A stretch of DNA of 64,000 nucleotides from positions 1-64,000 of the forward strand of contig NZ_JAHCST010000029.1 in NCBI RefSeq assembly GCF_018476525.1, given 5' to 3'. The stretch's first letter is position 1; every line of letters starts with the position of its first letter. A program made the position numbers and the translations under genes. The notes under the pieces are model-generated. The model was given only the letters and a program-made list of their open reading frames with translations. It had not been told where the DNA came from and did no database searches. Below, piece by piece: positions 44,458-53,172 of this stretch. The stretch comes from Acrocarpospora catenulata (GTDB lineage: Bacteria; Actinomycetota; Actinomycetes; Streptosporangiales; Streptosporangiaceae).

Positions 44458-46359
44458 ATGTCCACACGTCTGGGCGACCGGCTCGACGCGGCGCGGCAGC
44501 GGGGCTTCGTCGGGCGGCGGCGCGAGCTGGCGGCCTTCCACGACCTGCTGGACCCGGGCAGCGCGACCCAGATCCTGCTCGTGCACGGCGCGGGCGGGGT
44601 GGGCAAGACGGCGCTGCTGCACCGGTACGCCTGGCAGGCGGGGCAGGCCGGCCGCCCGATCGCCTGGCTGGACGGCCACGACCCGGACTCCCGTGACCCG
44701 GAACTCCTGGCCGACAGGCCTGGCCTGGTCCTGCTGGTGGACGCCGTCGAGCAGGTGCCAGGCCTGGCCCGGCGGCTCCGCCAGGAGCTCATCCCACGCC
44801 TGCCAGGGGACGCGGCCGTGGTCATCGCGGGGCGGGACCGGCCCGACCCGGTCTGGCGGGCCGACCCCGGCTGGCGGGAGCTGGTCCGCATTCTCCCGCT
44901 CGGCAACCTCGGCCACGAGGACGGTCTGGCGCTGCTGGCCGCGCGCGGCGTGCCCGAGGAGGAGCGGGCCGCCGCGCTGGAGTTCACCCGGGGCCACCCG
45001 CTGGCGCTGGCCCTGGTCGCCGACGTCTCCGCGCAGCGCCGCTTCTCCGCCGTCTCCGCTCAGGAGGTGCTGGGCGAGCTGCTGCGCGGCTTCGTGGAGA
45101 CCGTGCCCAGTTCCCTGCACCGCCAGGCCCTGGAGGCCTGCGCGCTGGTGCTGGCCACCACCGAACCCCTGCTGGCGGCCCTGCTCGGCCTGGACGACGC
45201 GAGCGAGCTGTTCGCCTGGCTGCGCGGCCTGTCCATCGTCGAGTACGGCTCCCGCGGCCTGTTCCCGCACGACCTGGCCAGGGACGCGCTGGCCGCCGAA
45301 CTCGGCTGGCGGGACCCGGACGGCTGCGCCGAGATCCGCCGCCGGGCCGCCGCCTACTACCGGCGCAGCTTTTTCGCGGCCGGGCCCCCGGTGCTGCTGG
45401 ATTACGTCTACCTGCACCGGGCCACCTCGGTGCTGGGCCCGTTCGTCACCGGCTACCCGCAGACCAGCGGCCTGTCCGCGGACCGGCCCACCGGCGCCGA
45501 GCTGGGCACCGTCGTCTCCTGGGTGCGCAAGCACGAGGGCGAGGAGTCGGCCCGGCTCTGCGAGCGCTGGCTGGCCCGGCAGCCGCCCACCGTGATCAGG
45601 GACGCCGACGGCACGGCGGTCGGCTTCTACCTGCTCATCGACGTGGCCGCCGATCCGGAGGACCCGGCCACCCGGGACCTCGCCCCCGGGCACACCCGGA
45701 TGGTGCGGTTCTGGATGGACGGCCGCCACTACCAGGAGCCCTCCCCGGTCCAGCTGTTCATCACCACCCATCTGTTCCGCTCGTACCTGACCGAGGACGT
45801 CCCCGGGCGCACGCTGCTCACCTTCGCCGAGGCCGAGCCGTGGGAGCAGGGGTGCGCGCACGTGGGCTTCCACCGCGCGCCGGAGGCCGACTTCACCGTG
45901 GGGGAGCAGACTTTCGCGGTGTTCGAGCACGACTGGCGGGCGGTGCCGCCGGAGGTCTGGGTGACCCGGCTGGCCGAGCGGGACGCGCTGATCGAGCCGG
46001 TCACGGTGCCGCGCCGTGCACTGTCGGAGGAGGAGTTCGGGCAGGCGGTCCGGGACGCGCTGCGCGCCTACGGCCGGGCCGATGGGCTGCGCGACTCGCC
46101 CTTGCTCGGCATGCTGACGCTGCCCGAGGGCGATCCGGCGACCGGGCTGCGGGCTGTCTTCGAGGAGGTGGCCGCCCAGCTGGCCGCCTCGCCACGGGAC
46201 CTGAAGGTGTACCGGGCCCTGCACCACACGTTCCTGCGCCCGGCCAGAACCCAGGCCGACGCGGCCGACCTGCTCGGGCTGCCCACCACCACCTACCGGC
46301 GGCACCTGGCCGCCGCCGAGGCCCGGTTCACCGAGCTGCTCTGGCGGCGGGCACGCTGA
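44458..46359 (+). CDS. STAND-type ATPase with probable GNAT and helix-turn-helix domains
   Basis: This 633-aa protein is a mosaic. Residues 16-300 form a STAND/NB-ARC-like ATPase: GFVGRRREL, Walker A GAGGVGKT (44-51), Walker B VLLVDAV and GHPLALAL. Residues about 380-520 look like an acetyltransferase domain: VIRDADGTAVGFYLLIDVA, then HLFRSYL and EQGCAHVGFHRA. The C-terminal 38 residues contain ADAADLLGLPTTTYRRHLAA, a sigma-70-like helix-turn-helix. It may couple ATP-driven switching to DNA binding and acyl transfer, but no member I know shows this. No partner gene is obvious. Confidence 0.72.
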   Translation: MSTRLGDRLDAARQRGFVGRRRELAAFHDLLDPGSATQILLVHGAGGVGKTALLHRYAWQAGQAGRPIAWLDGHDPDSRDPELLADRPGLVLLVDAVEQVPGLARRLRQELIPRLPGDAAVVIAGRDRPDPVWRADPGWRELVRILPLGNLGHEDGLALLAARGVPEEERAAALEFTRGHPLALALVADVSAQRRFSAVSAQEVLGELLRGFVETVPSSLHRQALEACALVLATTEPLLAALLGLDDASELFAWLRGLSIVEYGSRGLFPHDLARDALAAELGWRDPDGCAEIRRRAAAYYRRSFFAAGPPVLLDYVYLHRATSVLGPFVTGYPQTSGLSADRPTGAELGTVVSWVRKHEGEESARLCERWLARQPPTVIRDADGTAVGFYLLIDVAADPEDPATRDLAPGHTRMVRFWMDGRHYQEPSPVQLFITTHLFRSYLTEDVPGRTLLTFAEAEPWEQGCAHVGFHRAPEADFTVGEQTFAVFEHDWRAVPPEVWVTRLAERDALIEPVTVPRRALSEEEFGQAVRDALRAYGRADGLRDSPLLGMLTLPEGDPATGLRAVFEEVAAQLAASPRDLKVYRALHHTFLRPARTQADAADLLGLPTTTYRRHLAAAEARFTELLWRRAR

Positions 46360-47877
46360 TCACACACTCTGCGGGAGCTGGAACAGCCGTCCGGGATCGT
46401 AGGCGGCCTTCACCCGGGCCAGCCGGGCGGCGTTGGCGCCGTAGTACTGCTGCCGCCAGCCGGTCAGCTCCGGGTCGACGTAGTTGACGTAGGCGTGGTC
46501 GCCGAAGAACGGGCGCATCGCCGCGTGCGCGGCCCGGGTCCACGCCTTGGCCTGGGCGAAGTGCGCGTAGTACTGCACGCTGTAGAGGGCCTTGCGGTGC
46601 GGGAAGGCGGTGGCGTCCGGGGCCACCCTGGCGATCGCGCCGCCGAAGGCGTCCAGCAGCACGGTGTGCCGCCCGGACTTGGCGACCTGGGATAACAGGG
46701 CGGTGATCCCGGCGTCCGTGAGCGGCGCGTACGCGAAGTGCGACTTGGCGCTGAAGGTGTCCCGCACCAGCTTGCCGTCGCCGGTCTCGCCCGGTAACGA
46801 CCCGGGGCGGTGGCACTGGGAGACCGAGTAGGACGAGCACCCCGCCATGATCATCATGGCCTGCTGGTACGGCGTCTGCCGCACGTACCGGCTGGCCGGG
46901 TCGCGGCCGACCCGGTCGGCCAGCCGTTGTAACTGGCGCTCGCAGGCCGACTTGGAGCCCAGGTACAGCCCGCCGACGGTCACGTCCAGGTCCGGGTCGT
47001 GGCTCAGGTGCAGGTTGGACCAGAGCGCGGCCGGGGCCGTGGGCGCCCACGCCTGCCAGGCGTGGAGCACGGCGGCCGCCCGGGACCACGGCCAGTGCAG
47101 GAAGAAGACGGTGACCTCGCGGATGGGGTGGGTGCGGAAGGTGAACGAGGTCGCTATGCCGAAATTTCCGCCACCGCCGCCCCTGGACGCCCAGAACAGG
47201 TCGGGGTTGCTGGTGGGCGAGCAGACCAGTTGCCTGCCGTCCGCCGTGACCATGCGCAGCTCGGTGAGGGCGTCGCAGGTCAGGCCGTACTGGCGGGAGA
47301 CCACGCCGATGCCGCCGCCCAGGGTGAGCCCGGCCACGCCGACGCTCGGGCAGGAACCGGCCGGGATGCTCACGCCGGACTTGGCGAGCTTGGCGTACAC
47401 GTCCACGAGCTTGGCGCCGGCGCCGACGGTGGCCAGGCCCGTCGCGAAGGCGCTGCCGGTGGGCGGGGGTGCCGCGTACCGGACGGTGGCCATCGGGGAG
47501 ACGTCCACCACCAGGCCGGTGCCGGTGGACCAGCCCGCGTAGCTGTGCCCGCCGGAGCGGGCGGTGATGGGCAGGGCGTACCGGCGGGCGAAGGAGACGC
47601 ACTCGGCCACGTCGGCCGGGCTCGCGCAGTACGCGATCCCGGCCGGCCGGATCTTGTCGAAGGCCGGGTTGAACAGGCGGCGCGCCCGGTCGTACACGGC
47701 GTCCGACGGGCGGACGAGCCGGCCGTCCAGGCCGCGGCCGAGCGCGCGCCAGTCCGGTGCCGTGGCTGTTGCCGAAGTCAGAGATGGTCCGGCGATGGCG
47801 GCCAGGCCGACCGGGGCCGCCAACGCCAGAAAACCCCGCCGCCCTAGCAGGGTGGGAGGTGAAGGTGGGTATCGCAT
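46360..47877 (-). CDS. Tat-exported bicovalent FAD oxidoreductase (BBE family)
   Basis: This 505-aa flavoprotein has a twin-arginine signal RRGFLALAAP at residues 13-22, implying folded export. The p-cresol methylhydroxylase-type FAD domain carries His 111 (RSGGHSYAG) and Cys 176 (IPAGSCPSVGVAGLTLGGG). Together these form the two covalent FAD links of berberine-bridge-like enzymes. The C-terminus YDPGRLFQLPQSV is the BBE tail. Such enzymes oxidise sugars, alkaloids or phenolics using oxygen. The substrate is unknown. It converges on the STAND ATPase gene with no gap. Confidence 0.88.
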   Translation of the reverse strand: MRYPPSPPTLLGRRGFLALAAPVGLAAIAGPSLTSATATAPDWRALGRGLDGRLVRPSDAVYDRARRLFNPAFDKIRPAGIAYCASPADVAECVSFARRYALPITARSGGHSYAGWSTGTGLVVDVSPMATVRYAAPPPTGSAFATGLATVGAGAKLVDVYAKLAKSGVSIPAGSCPSVGVAGLTLGGGIGVVSRQYGLTCDALTELRMVTADGRQLVCSPTSNPDLFWASRGGGGGNFGIATSFTFRTHPIREVTVFFLHWPWSRAAAVLHAWQAWAPTAPAALWSNLHLSHDPDLDVTVGGLYLGSKSACERQLQRLADRVGRDPASRYVRQTPYQQAMMIMAGCSSYSVSQCHRPGSLPGETGDGKLVRDTFSAKSHFAYAPLTDAGITALLSQVAKSGRHTVLLDAFGGAIARVAPDATAFPHRKALYSVQYYAHFAQAKAWTRAAHAAMRPFFGDHAYVNYVDPELTGWRQQYYGANAARLARVKAAYDPGRLFQLPQSV

Positions 47878-47949
47878 GGTCTCTCCCCGAGAGTGGAGCT
47901 ATCCCATGAGACGCGCGATATGGGGTTTTGGTTGGAGCGTCGGGTCAGA

Positions 47950-49407
47950 TCATCGTTGTCCGATGCGCAGGGCCAGGGCCGGGCACATCTCCACCGCGCG
48001 CTGGGCCTCGCTCTTGGCCCAGGCCGGGACCGGGCTGTCGATGAACACGGGATAGCCATGGTGGTCCAGTTTCACGAGTTCGGGAACCAGGTGCGCGCAG
48101 AGGCCGTGACCCTGGCAGCGGGTCCAGTCCACCACCAGCCGGACGTCGGTGGAGTCCACGATGGGCAGCGGCAGCACTTCCTTGACCGGCCGCCCGCAGG
48201 TGCCGTTCAGCCGGTGCTCCTCCACGTCGTCCTTGAACGCCTCCAGCGCGGAGAGCACGAACCTGGAGGTTCCGTCCGGGTGGAAGCAGGCGCCCCGGCC
48301 GCGTACCGCGGTGGCCGCCTGCTGCACCAGGTCCAGCGCGCCCTGGGTGCCCACGGTCAGCTCGGCCAGCGCCCTGGCCAGCGACGGCAGGCCGATCCGG
48401 CAGGGGCCGCACTGGCCGGCCGACTGCGCGGCCAGGTAGGCGGCCACCCGGACCGTCTCGCCGAGCGGGCAGGTGTCCGGGCCCAGCGGGACGATGATGC
48501 CCGCGCCCAGCTCCCCGCCCGACTGGGACATGCCCCGGCGGGACACGATCGCGCCGTAGGCGTCCGCCGCGCTCAGCCACTTGCCGTGGTAGCCGCCGAC
48601 CAGCAGGCCGTCGCCCACGTTGGCCTCGCACAGGTCCAGCACCGCGGCCAGCGGCAGGCCGGGGGTGACCTCCACCACCGAGGGGGCCACCACCGAGCCG
48701 CTCACGCTGAGCAGGATGGTGCCCGGCTCCTGCGCGGTGCCCACCGACGCGTACTCCTGCGGCCCGAGCTCGGCCAGCAGCGCCAGCTGCGCGAACGTCT
48801 CGGTGTTGGAGAGCAGCGTGGGCAGCCCGTTCACCCCGCTGTCGCTGGACCTGACCTTCCGCCCGGACGGCATGCCCAGCTCGCCGTTGACAGCCTTGAC
48901 CAGGGCGCCGCCCTCGCCGGAGATGAACCGCTCCTGGATGCCGACCACCCGGACGTACCCGGTCAGGCCGCGCTCGGCGACGGCGGCCAGCATGGAGCCC
49001 TCGGCCAGCTCCCCGGCGGGGGTGGCCACCACCACCTCCTTGGAGTCCAGCGCGCTGGCCGCCAGCAGCGCGCCCTCCAGCACCAGGTGCGGCGAGCGGG
49101 TCAGCAGCATCTTGTCCTTCATGCTGGCCGGCTCGCCCTCCGCGGCGTTGACCAGCACCACCGTGTCGGAGGTTCGGGTGTGCGCGGCGACCGCGCGCAG
49201 CTTGCGGGCGAAGGGGAAGGCGGCCCCGCCGCGGCCGCGCAGGTCCACCTCCTCCGCGAGCGAGATGAGCGAGTCCACCGTCTCGCCGTCCAGCTGCCGG
49301 TGCACGCTGTAGTGGGCGTCCAGGTCGAGACGACGGTGGTCGTCCAGCCCGGCGGTGAGCCGGGCCGGACCCATTCTGCGGATCTTGGAGACGCGGTAGG
49401 GGATCAT
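47950..49407 (-). CDS. NuoF-like flavoprotein fused to a ferredoxin domain
   Basis: This 485-aa protein resembles the FMN/NADH-binding subunit of respiratory complex I: DLRGRGGAAFPFARKL, VNAAEGEPASMKD, then GQCGPCRIG for the N3-type [4Fe-4S] cluster with a further Cys in GRGACFHPDG. The last 75 residues form a small ferredoxin (TRCQGHGLCAHLVPE, then AVEMCPALAL) of the single-cluster actinobacterial type. No other complex I genes are near. Its ATG overlaps the stop of the membrane cytochrome-like gene (ATGA), so electrons probably pass between the two. The donor and acceptor are unknown. Confidence 0.85.
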   Translation of the reverse strand: MIPYRVSKIRRMGPARLTAGLDDHRRLDLDAHYSVHRQLDGETVDSLISLAEEVDLRGRGGAAFPFARKLRAVAAHTRTSDTVVLVNAAEGEPASMKDKMLLTRSPHLVLEGALLAASALDSKEVVVATPAGELAEGSMLAAVAERGLTGYVRVVGIQERFISGEGGALVKAVNGELGMPSGRKVRSSDSGVNGLPTLLSNTETFAQLALLAELGPQEYASVGTAQEPGTILLSVSGSVVAPSVVEVTPGLPLAAVLDLCEANVGDGLLVGGYHGKWLSAADAYGAIVSRRGMSQSGGELGAGIIVPLGPDTCPLGETVRVAAYLAAQSAGQCGPCRIGLPSLARALAELTVGTQGALDLVQQAATAVRGRGACFHPDGTSRFVLSALEAFKDDVEEHRLNGTCGRPVKEVLPLPIVDSTDVRLVVDWTRCQGHGLCAHLVPELVKLDHHGYPVFIDSPVPAWAKSEAQRAVEMCPALALRIGQR

Positions 49408-50189
49408 ACGACTCTCCGGAGTTTGGAGGAGGTGCGTTCGCGGCCCACGATGCTGATCGGTTCAGGCACCGACTGCGGCGCCACTTCGGGCATCGGGAGG
49501 TCTTCCAGGTCCTCGGCCATGCTCGCCGCAGGGCGGAGCGAGGCCACGACCCGGAGGAGGAGTGCGGTGCCGACCGCCACGAGGCAGCCGACGTAACACC
49601 AGGTGACCCATTCGGCCGGGGTACGGCCGGCGGCCAGGCCGTGCAGTATCGACACGGGCCAGGCCAGGTAGGCCAGGTCGTGCAGGCCGCGCCAGAGCCA
49701 GGGGCGCTCGGCCTGCGCGAACCGGCCGCGCATCACGCCGGTGGCGACGACCACGATCATCAGGTCGGAGGCGATGGCCCCCGCCCCGATGGCCAGGTTC
49801 GTCGTGGGGAGCACCGATCCCCAGGGGGGGACCAGTCCGGCGGCGAGCTTCATCCCGATGTGGGTGATCAGGAACCCCACCCCGACGAGCGCGGCCGCGC
49901 GGTGCACGAGCTGGGCGCGCACCCGCCAGGGGATGGACATGATCACTCGTTCGGAGGCGAGCAGGCCCAGGCCGACCGTGGCGGTGAGGGCGACCAGGGA
50001 GAACACACCGGCGTAGAAGGTCAGGAACTCCTGCGCCGCGAGCATCAGCCCGGCGCTCAGCCCGCTTCTGGCGGCGAGCAGGGAACCGAGCATGACGATT
50101 ATCACCAGGGTGCCCAGGGAGATCCGGACGGCCCTGTTCTGCAGGTTGAGCGGGGTGCCGGCACGGCGGTGAGCCCGTCTTTTGGACAC
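49404..50189 (-). CDS. Ferric-reductase-like transmembrane protein
   Basis: This 261-aa protein has about six transmembrane helices. Paired histidines in helices (AQLVHRAAALVGVGFLITHIG, and RGLHDLAYLAWPVSILHGL) fit bis-haem ligation as in ferric reductase/YedZ-like domains. The soluble C-terminal tail is short, lacking FAD or NAD domains, which the overlapping NuoF-like partner may supply. GTG at 50189 follows GGAGG by 6 bases. Role in transmembrane electron transfer is inference from the fold and the 4-bp overlap with the partner gene. Confidence 0.82.
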   Translation of the reverse strand: MSKRRAHRRAGTPLNLQNRAVRISLGTLVIIVMLGSLLAARSGLSAGLMLAAQEFLTFYAGVFSLVALTATVGLGLLASERVIMSIPWRVRAQLVHRAAALVGVGFLITHIGMKLAAGLVPPWGSVLPTTNLAIGAGAIASDLMIVVVATGVMRGRFAQAERPWLWRGLHDLAYLAWPVSILHGLAAGRTPAEWVTWCYVGCLVAVGTALLLRVVASLRPAASMAEDLEDLPMPEVAPQSVPEPISIVGRERTSSKLRRVV

Positions 50190-50257
50190 TCGTTCCTCCG
50201 GGAGGGGGACTCTTGTTTGGGGGGTGCTGGGGCTCGGGGCGTGCCGAACCGTTGACG

Positions 50258-51550
50258 TCAGCAGCGGCGTCCGCGGTTGATGCACTGGACCACGAAGTTC
50301 ATGAGCTGGTTGGACATCACGTTGTGGAAGTCCGCGTGGTCGGTGATCGGGCTGTGCCGTTGTTCGGGGAAGGCGTCCACCGCGAACGAGGGACCCTGCG
50401 GCACCTGGTACACCAGGGTCATGCGCAGCTGCGGGACCGCCTGGGTGCCGGACGGGCAGGCGCCGTTCCCGTCGGGGAACACCACGTGCGTGCGGTGGTT
50501 GGCGCTGTCGGTGTTCTGACCGTCCCAGCAGCTGGGGAAGTCCAGGACGCGCAGGAGCAGGCTGCCGCGTGGGCAGAGCGGGTACTGGGTGGTGAACCGG
50601 TTGGTGAAGCCGGTGCAGCTCCACATGGCCCGGGCGTTGGCGCCGCCGTTGGTGGCCGCCTTGGCGTCACCGGTGATCAGGCGGAGGAACCTGGGCATGG
50701 CCACCACCCGGCTGGCCCGGTTGCCGCGGAACTCCAGCACGACCTGGCGCGGGCGCAGGATGGTGCCGATGTTGCCGTCGGCGGCCCCGCCGAGCTCGGA
50801 ACCGTCCTCACCGGGGGCCGGCGGCCGGATCTGCTGGGGCTCCTGCGACGGCGTCGGGTTGACGGGGTTCTGCTGCTGCCCCTGCTGCTGGTTCTGCTGG
50901 TTGTTCTGGTTGTTCTGCTGGTCCTGAAGGTTGGGGTCCTGCTGCTGACCCTGCTGGCCTTGCTGGCCTTGCTGGTTCTGTTGCTGGCCCTGCTGGTTCT
51001 GCTGGTTCTGTTGCTGGCCCTGCTGTTGGCCCTGTTGCTGGTTCTGGTTGTTGTTCTGCTGCTGGTTCTGCTGCTGCTGGTTCTGTTGCTGGTTGCGCCG
51101 GTTCTGCTGTTGCTGCTGGTTGAGCTCCTGGAGGAGGTCAGGCCTGCTCCGGATCACCGGCCAGAAGTACGCGGACTTGTCGCCGAACCGGCAGGTGGTC
51201 CCGCCTGCCGCCAGGCTCTGGTCGGTGGAGAACCCGTTGGTGGTCAGGTTGCCCACGTAGTCGTGCACGTGGTGGGCTCCGTTGGTCACGCCGGGGGCCA
51301 CGATGTGGTTGTCGGAGTTGCGATGCCCGTTCTGGTTGCGGCCGCACTGCGAGGTGAACGAACCGCGACCGGCGCGGACGCCGGTGTTCCCCGGCGGAAC
51401 CCGCCGGATGTCGACGAAGTCGCTGAGCACGGGCCCGAACTGCTCGTTGGCGAAGGCGGGCCCGGCGAGGATGGGGATGGGGGACCCGGGAAGCCCGGCG
51501 AGCGACCCCGCCAGTAGGACGCCAGCGACCGCTATAGAGCGTTTTCGCAT
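50258..51550 (-). CDS. Secreted DUF1996 protein interrupted by a Gln/Asn-rich tract
   Basis: This 430-aa exoprotein has a Sec signal (MRKRSIAVAGVLLAGSLAGL, cleavage near AFA-NE). The DUF1996 domain contains SDNHIVAPGVTNGAHHVHDY, a His cluster likely to bind metal, and later FPSCWDGQNTDSANHRTHVVF. Residues about 141-228 are almost entirely Gln, Asn and Gly, a prion-like low-complexity insert splitting the domain. Cys pairs suggest disulphides. Function is unknown. It lies between the DUF4142 and ferric-reductase-like genes, all on one strand. Confidence 0.85.
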   Translation of the reverse strand: MRKRSIAVAGVLLAGSLAGLPGSPIPILAGPAFANEQFGPVLSDFVDIRRVPPGNTGVRAGRGSFTSQCGRNQNGHRNSDNHIVAPGVTNGAHHVHDYVGNLTTNGFSTDQSLAAGGTTCRFGDKSAYFWPVIRSRPDLLQELNQQQQQNRRNQQQNQQQQNQQQNNNQNQQQGQQQGQQQNQQNQQGQQQNQQGQQGQQGQQQDPNLQDQQNNQNNQQNQQQGQQQNPVNPTPSQEPQQIRPPAPGEDGSELGGAADGNIGTILRPRQVVLEFRGNRASRVVAMPRFLRLITGDAKAATNGGANARAMWSCTGFTNRFTTQYPLCPRGSLLLRVLDFPSCWDGQNTDSANHRTHVVFPDGNGACPSGTQAVPQLRMTLVYQVPQGPSFAVDAFPEQRHSPITDHADFHNVMSNQLMNFVVQCINRGRRC

Positions 51551-51585
51551 GGATTCTCCTCTTGGAACTAGTACGAACTGACTAG

Positions 51586-52176
51586 CTAAGGCAGTGGGGT
51601 GGGGAGCGCGGCGTAGTCCACCAGGCCCGTCTCCTCAAGCAGCGTCATGTGCTTGAGGACGACCGCATTGGCCTTCGTGGCGAAGTCGCGGATCTTGTCG
51701 TTCTTGGTGCCCGCGCGAACTGCGGCGATGGCCGAGAAGACCTTGCCGTGCGCGGCGCGCAGCCGGTCGGCGAAGATCTGGTCGAACTGGGCGCCGGTCG
51801 TGCTGGACAGCTCGCCGAGCCAGCGCTGCTGGTCGGCGTTGGGTTCGTCGGGCAGCGAGACCCCGAGCTCCAGCGCCTCGGCGCGGACGTCCTCGTCGAG
51901 CTGGGCGTGATCTCTGACCAGGTGCTGGCCGGTCTCCTTGACCTTGGCGTTCGTCGAGCGCTCCTGCGCCCAGCGGCCGGCGGGGATCTCCCAGAGGCCT
52001 GCCCACCGCACCTTGATGAGCAGATCTCGGTCGGCCGGACCCAGCGGGCCCCACCGCGTCTGGGTCCAGCCCTCCTGTTGCGCCGCCTGACTCTGCGGCA
52101 CCACCACGATGACGGCCACCGCCGCCGCGAACAGGAAGACTCCGAACACCACGAGCTCCCCAAACCGGAACCGCAT
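51586..52176 (-). CDS. DUF4142 protein, membrane-anchored
   Basis: This 196-aa protein has an N-terminal hydrophobic helix (FGELVVFGVFLFAAAVAVIVVV) acting as anchor or uncleaved signal. An extracytoplasmic ferritin-like helical DUF4142 domain follows (LLIKVRWAGLWEIPAGRWAQ, then VRDHAQLDEDVRAEA, then QFDQIFADRLRAAHGKVFSA). Family members are found in cell envelopes and may sense or handle redox stress. It is divergent from the ECF sigma gene by 137 bp, so the sigma factor may control this strand too. Confidence 0.85.
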   Translation of the reverse strand: MRFRFGELVVFGVFLFAAAVAVIVVVPQSQAAQQEGWTQTRWGPLGPADRDLLIKVRWAGLWEIPAGRWAQERSTNAKVKETGQHLVRDHAQLDEDVRAEALELGVSLPDEPNADQQRWLGELSSTTGAQFDQIFADRLRAAHGKVFSAIAAVRAGTKNDKIRDFATKANAVVLKHMTLLEETGLVDYAALPTPLP

Positions 52177-52282
52177 GGCGCCTCCTCTCTTTCGGTGGGA
52201 GGTACGCGGGTGTCCGGGAGGCGGTTCAGCTCATTTTTCGGGCCCTTCAGCGCATAGTCAGAAATGACTGGAGTTACGGTAG

Positions 52283-52299
52283 TTGTGTACATCACACAA
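52283..52299. promoter_or_regulatory. Dyad before the ECF sigma gene
   Basis: TTGTGT and ACACAA flank a 5-bp centre, a perfect 17-bp inverted repeat ending 14 bp before the sigma start. It could be an operator in the divergent sigma/DUF4142 region. Confidence 0.45.
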
Positions 52300-52313
52300 A
52301 GCCGGGTGCCACT

Positions 52314-52883
52314 ATGTGCCTCGTGCGCCGACAACTCGACACCCGGTTCGAGCGGCTGGACCCCGACGACGAACCTGATCGGGATGATCGTCTGATCAGA
52401 GAGCTGTATGAGGAGTTCGGTGGTCCGTTGCTCCGTCAGGTCAGGCAGACGACCGGCAACGACCTGCAGTGGGCTGAGGACGTCGTCCAGGAGACGCTCC
52501 TGCGCGCTTGGCGTAACGCGCCGAAGCTGACGTGGGAGCGAGGGCTGCTCTGGGCCTGGCTCCTGACCGTCTCTCGCCGCATCGTGATCGACGGCCGTCG
52601 CCGGCGAGGCGTCCGTCCCCGGGAGGTGGAACCCCCCGAGGCGGACAGCATCGCCGTCCCCGACACGGCCGACCGCACGCTGGCGTCCATTGTGGTCGCC
52701 GAGGCGTTACGCGGCCTGTCGCCAGATCACAGGGAAGTTATAGAACAGACATACTTACGGGACCGCACAGTTAACGAGGCGGCGGAGATACTGGGGATAC
52801 CACCGGGTACGGTGAAGTCCAGGCTCTACTATGCGTTGCGTGCACTGCGGGCGGTTCTGAAAGAGAGGGGAGTGGCCAACTGA
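52314..52883 (+). CDS. ECF-type RNA polymerase sigma factor
   Basis: This 189-aa sigma-70 family protein has region 2 (LRQVRQTTGNDLQWAEDVVQ, then ETLLRAWRN) and region 4 (SPDHREVIEQTYLRDRTVNE, then ILGIPPGTVKSRLYYALRAL) and no other domain. It redirects RNA polymerase, most likely to envelope or redox genes nearby. The ATG at 52314, or GTG at 52323, is the start. The next gene, a stub anti-sigma factor, overlaps its stop by one base. Confidence 0.92.
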   Translation: MCLVRRQLDTRFERLDPDDEPDRDDRLIRELYEEFGGPLLRQVRQTTGNDLQWAEDVVQETLLRAWRNAPKLTWERGLLWAWLLTVSRRIVIDGRRRRGVRPREVEPPEADSIAVPDTADRTLASIVVAEALRGLSPDHREVIEQTYLRDRTVNEAAEILGIPPGTVKSRLYYALRALRAVLKERGVAN

Positions 52884-53077
52884 TGTCGGTCTTCGGGGAG
52901 TCCGCACACCACGACGTGGCGGCCTACGCCCTCGGGGTGCTGGACCTCGAAGACGTTCAGGGCTTCGAACTCCACCTCGCCGCGTGTGCCCAGTGCCGGG
53001 TCGAGCTTGAGGAGCTCCGTGAGCTCCCAGGGCTGCTCGACGAGGTCAAGTCCGAGTCACACCGAACCCGCCAGTGA
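52883..53077 (+). CDS. Short zinc-finger anti-sigma factor
   Basis: This 64-aa protein is only a zinc-binding anti-sigma domain: ESAHHDVAAYALGVLDLEDV followed by HLAACAQCRVELEEL, giving the H-x3-C-x2-C pattern. Most relatives carry a transmembrane helix and an extracytoplasmic sensor; here translation stops soon after the domain. It may act as a soluble redox-responsive inhibitor or be a truncated remnant. Its ATG overlaps the sigma stop (TGATG), so the two are made together. Confidence 0.72.
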   Translation: MSVFGESAHHDVAAYALGVLDLEDVQGFELHLAACAQCRVELEELRELPGLLDEVKSESHRTRQ

Positions 53078-53172
53078 GTTGACGCCCGGCCGGATTTCGG
53101 ATGGGATCGGGGTCGGTGGCGAACCCAGGTCAATGGGGACCTGAGGGACACCCGCCGCCGAGGGAGTTCGGG

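Noticed and set aside
50213-51517. A long plus-strand frame encoding a very Leu/Val-rich protein
   Set aside because: It is the antisense reading of the Gln/Asn codons of the DUF1996 gene, with no start region or similarity of its own.
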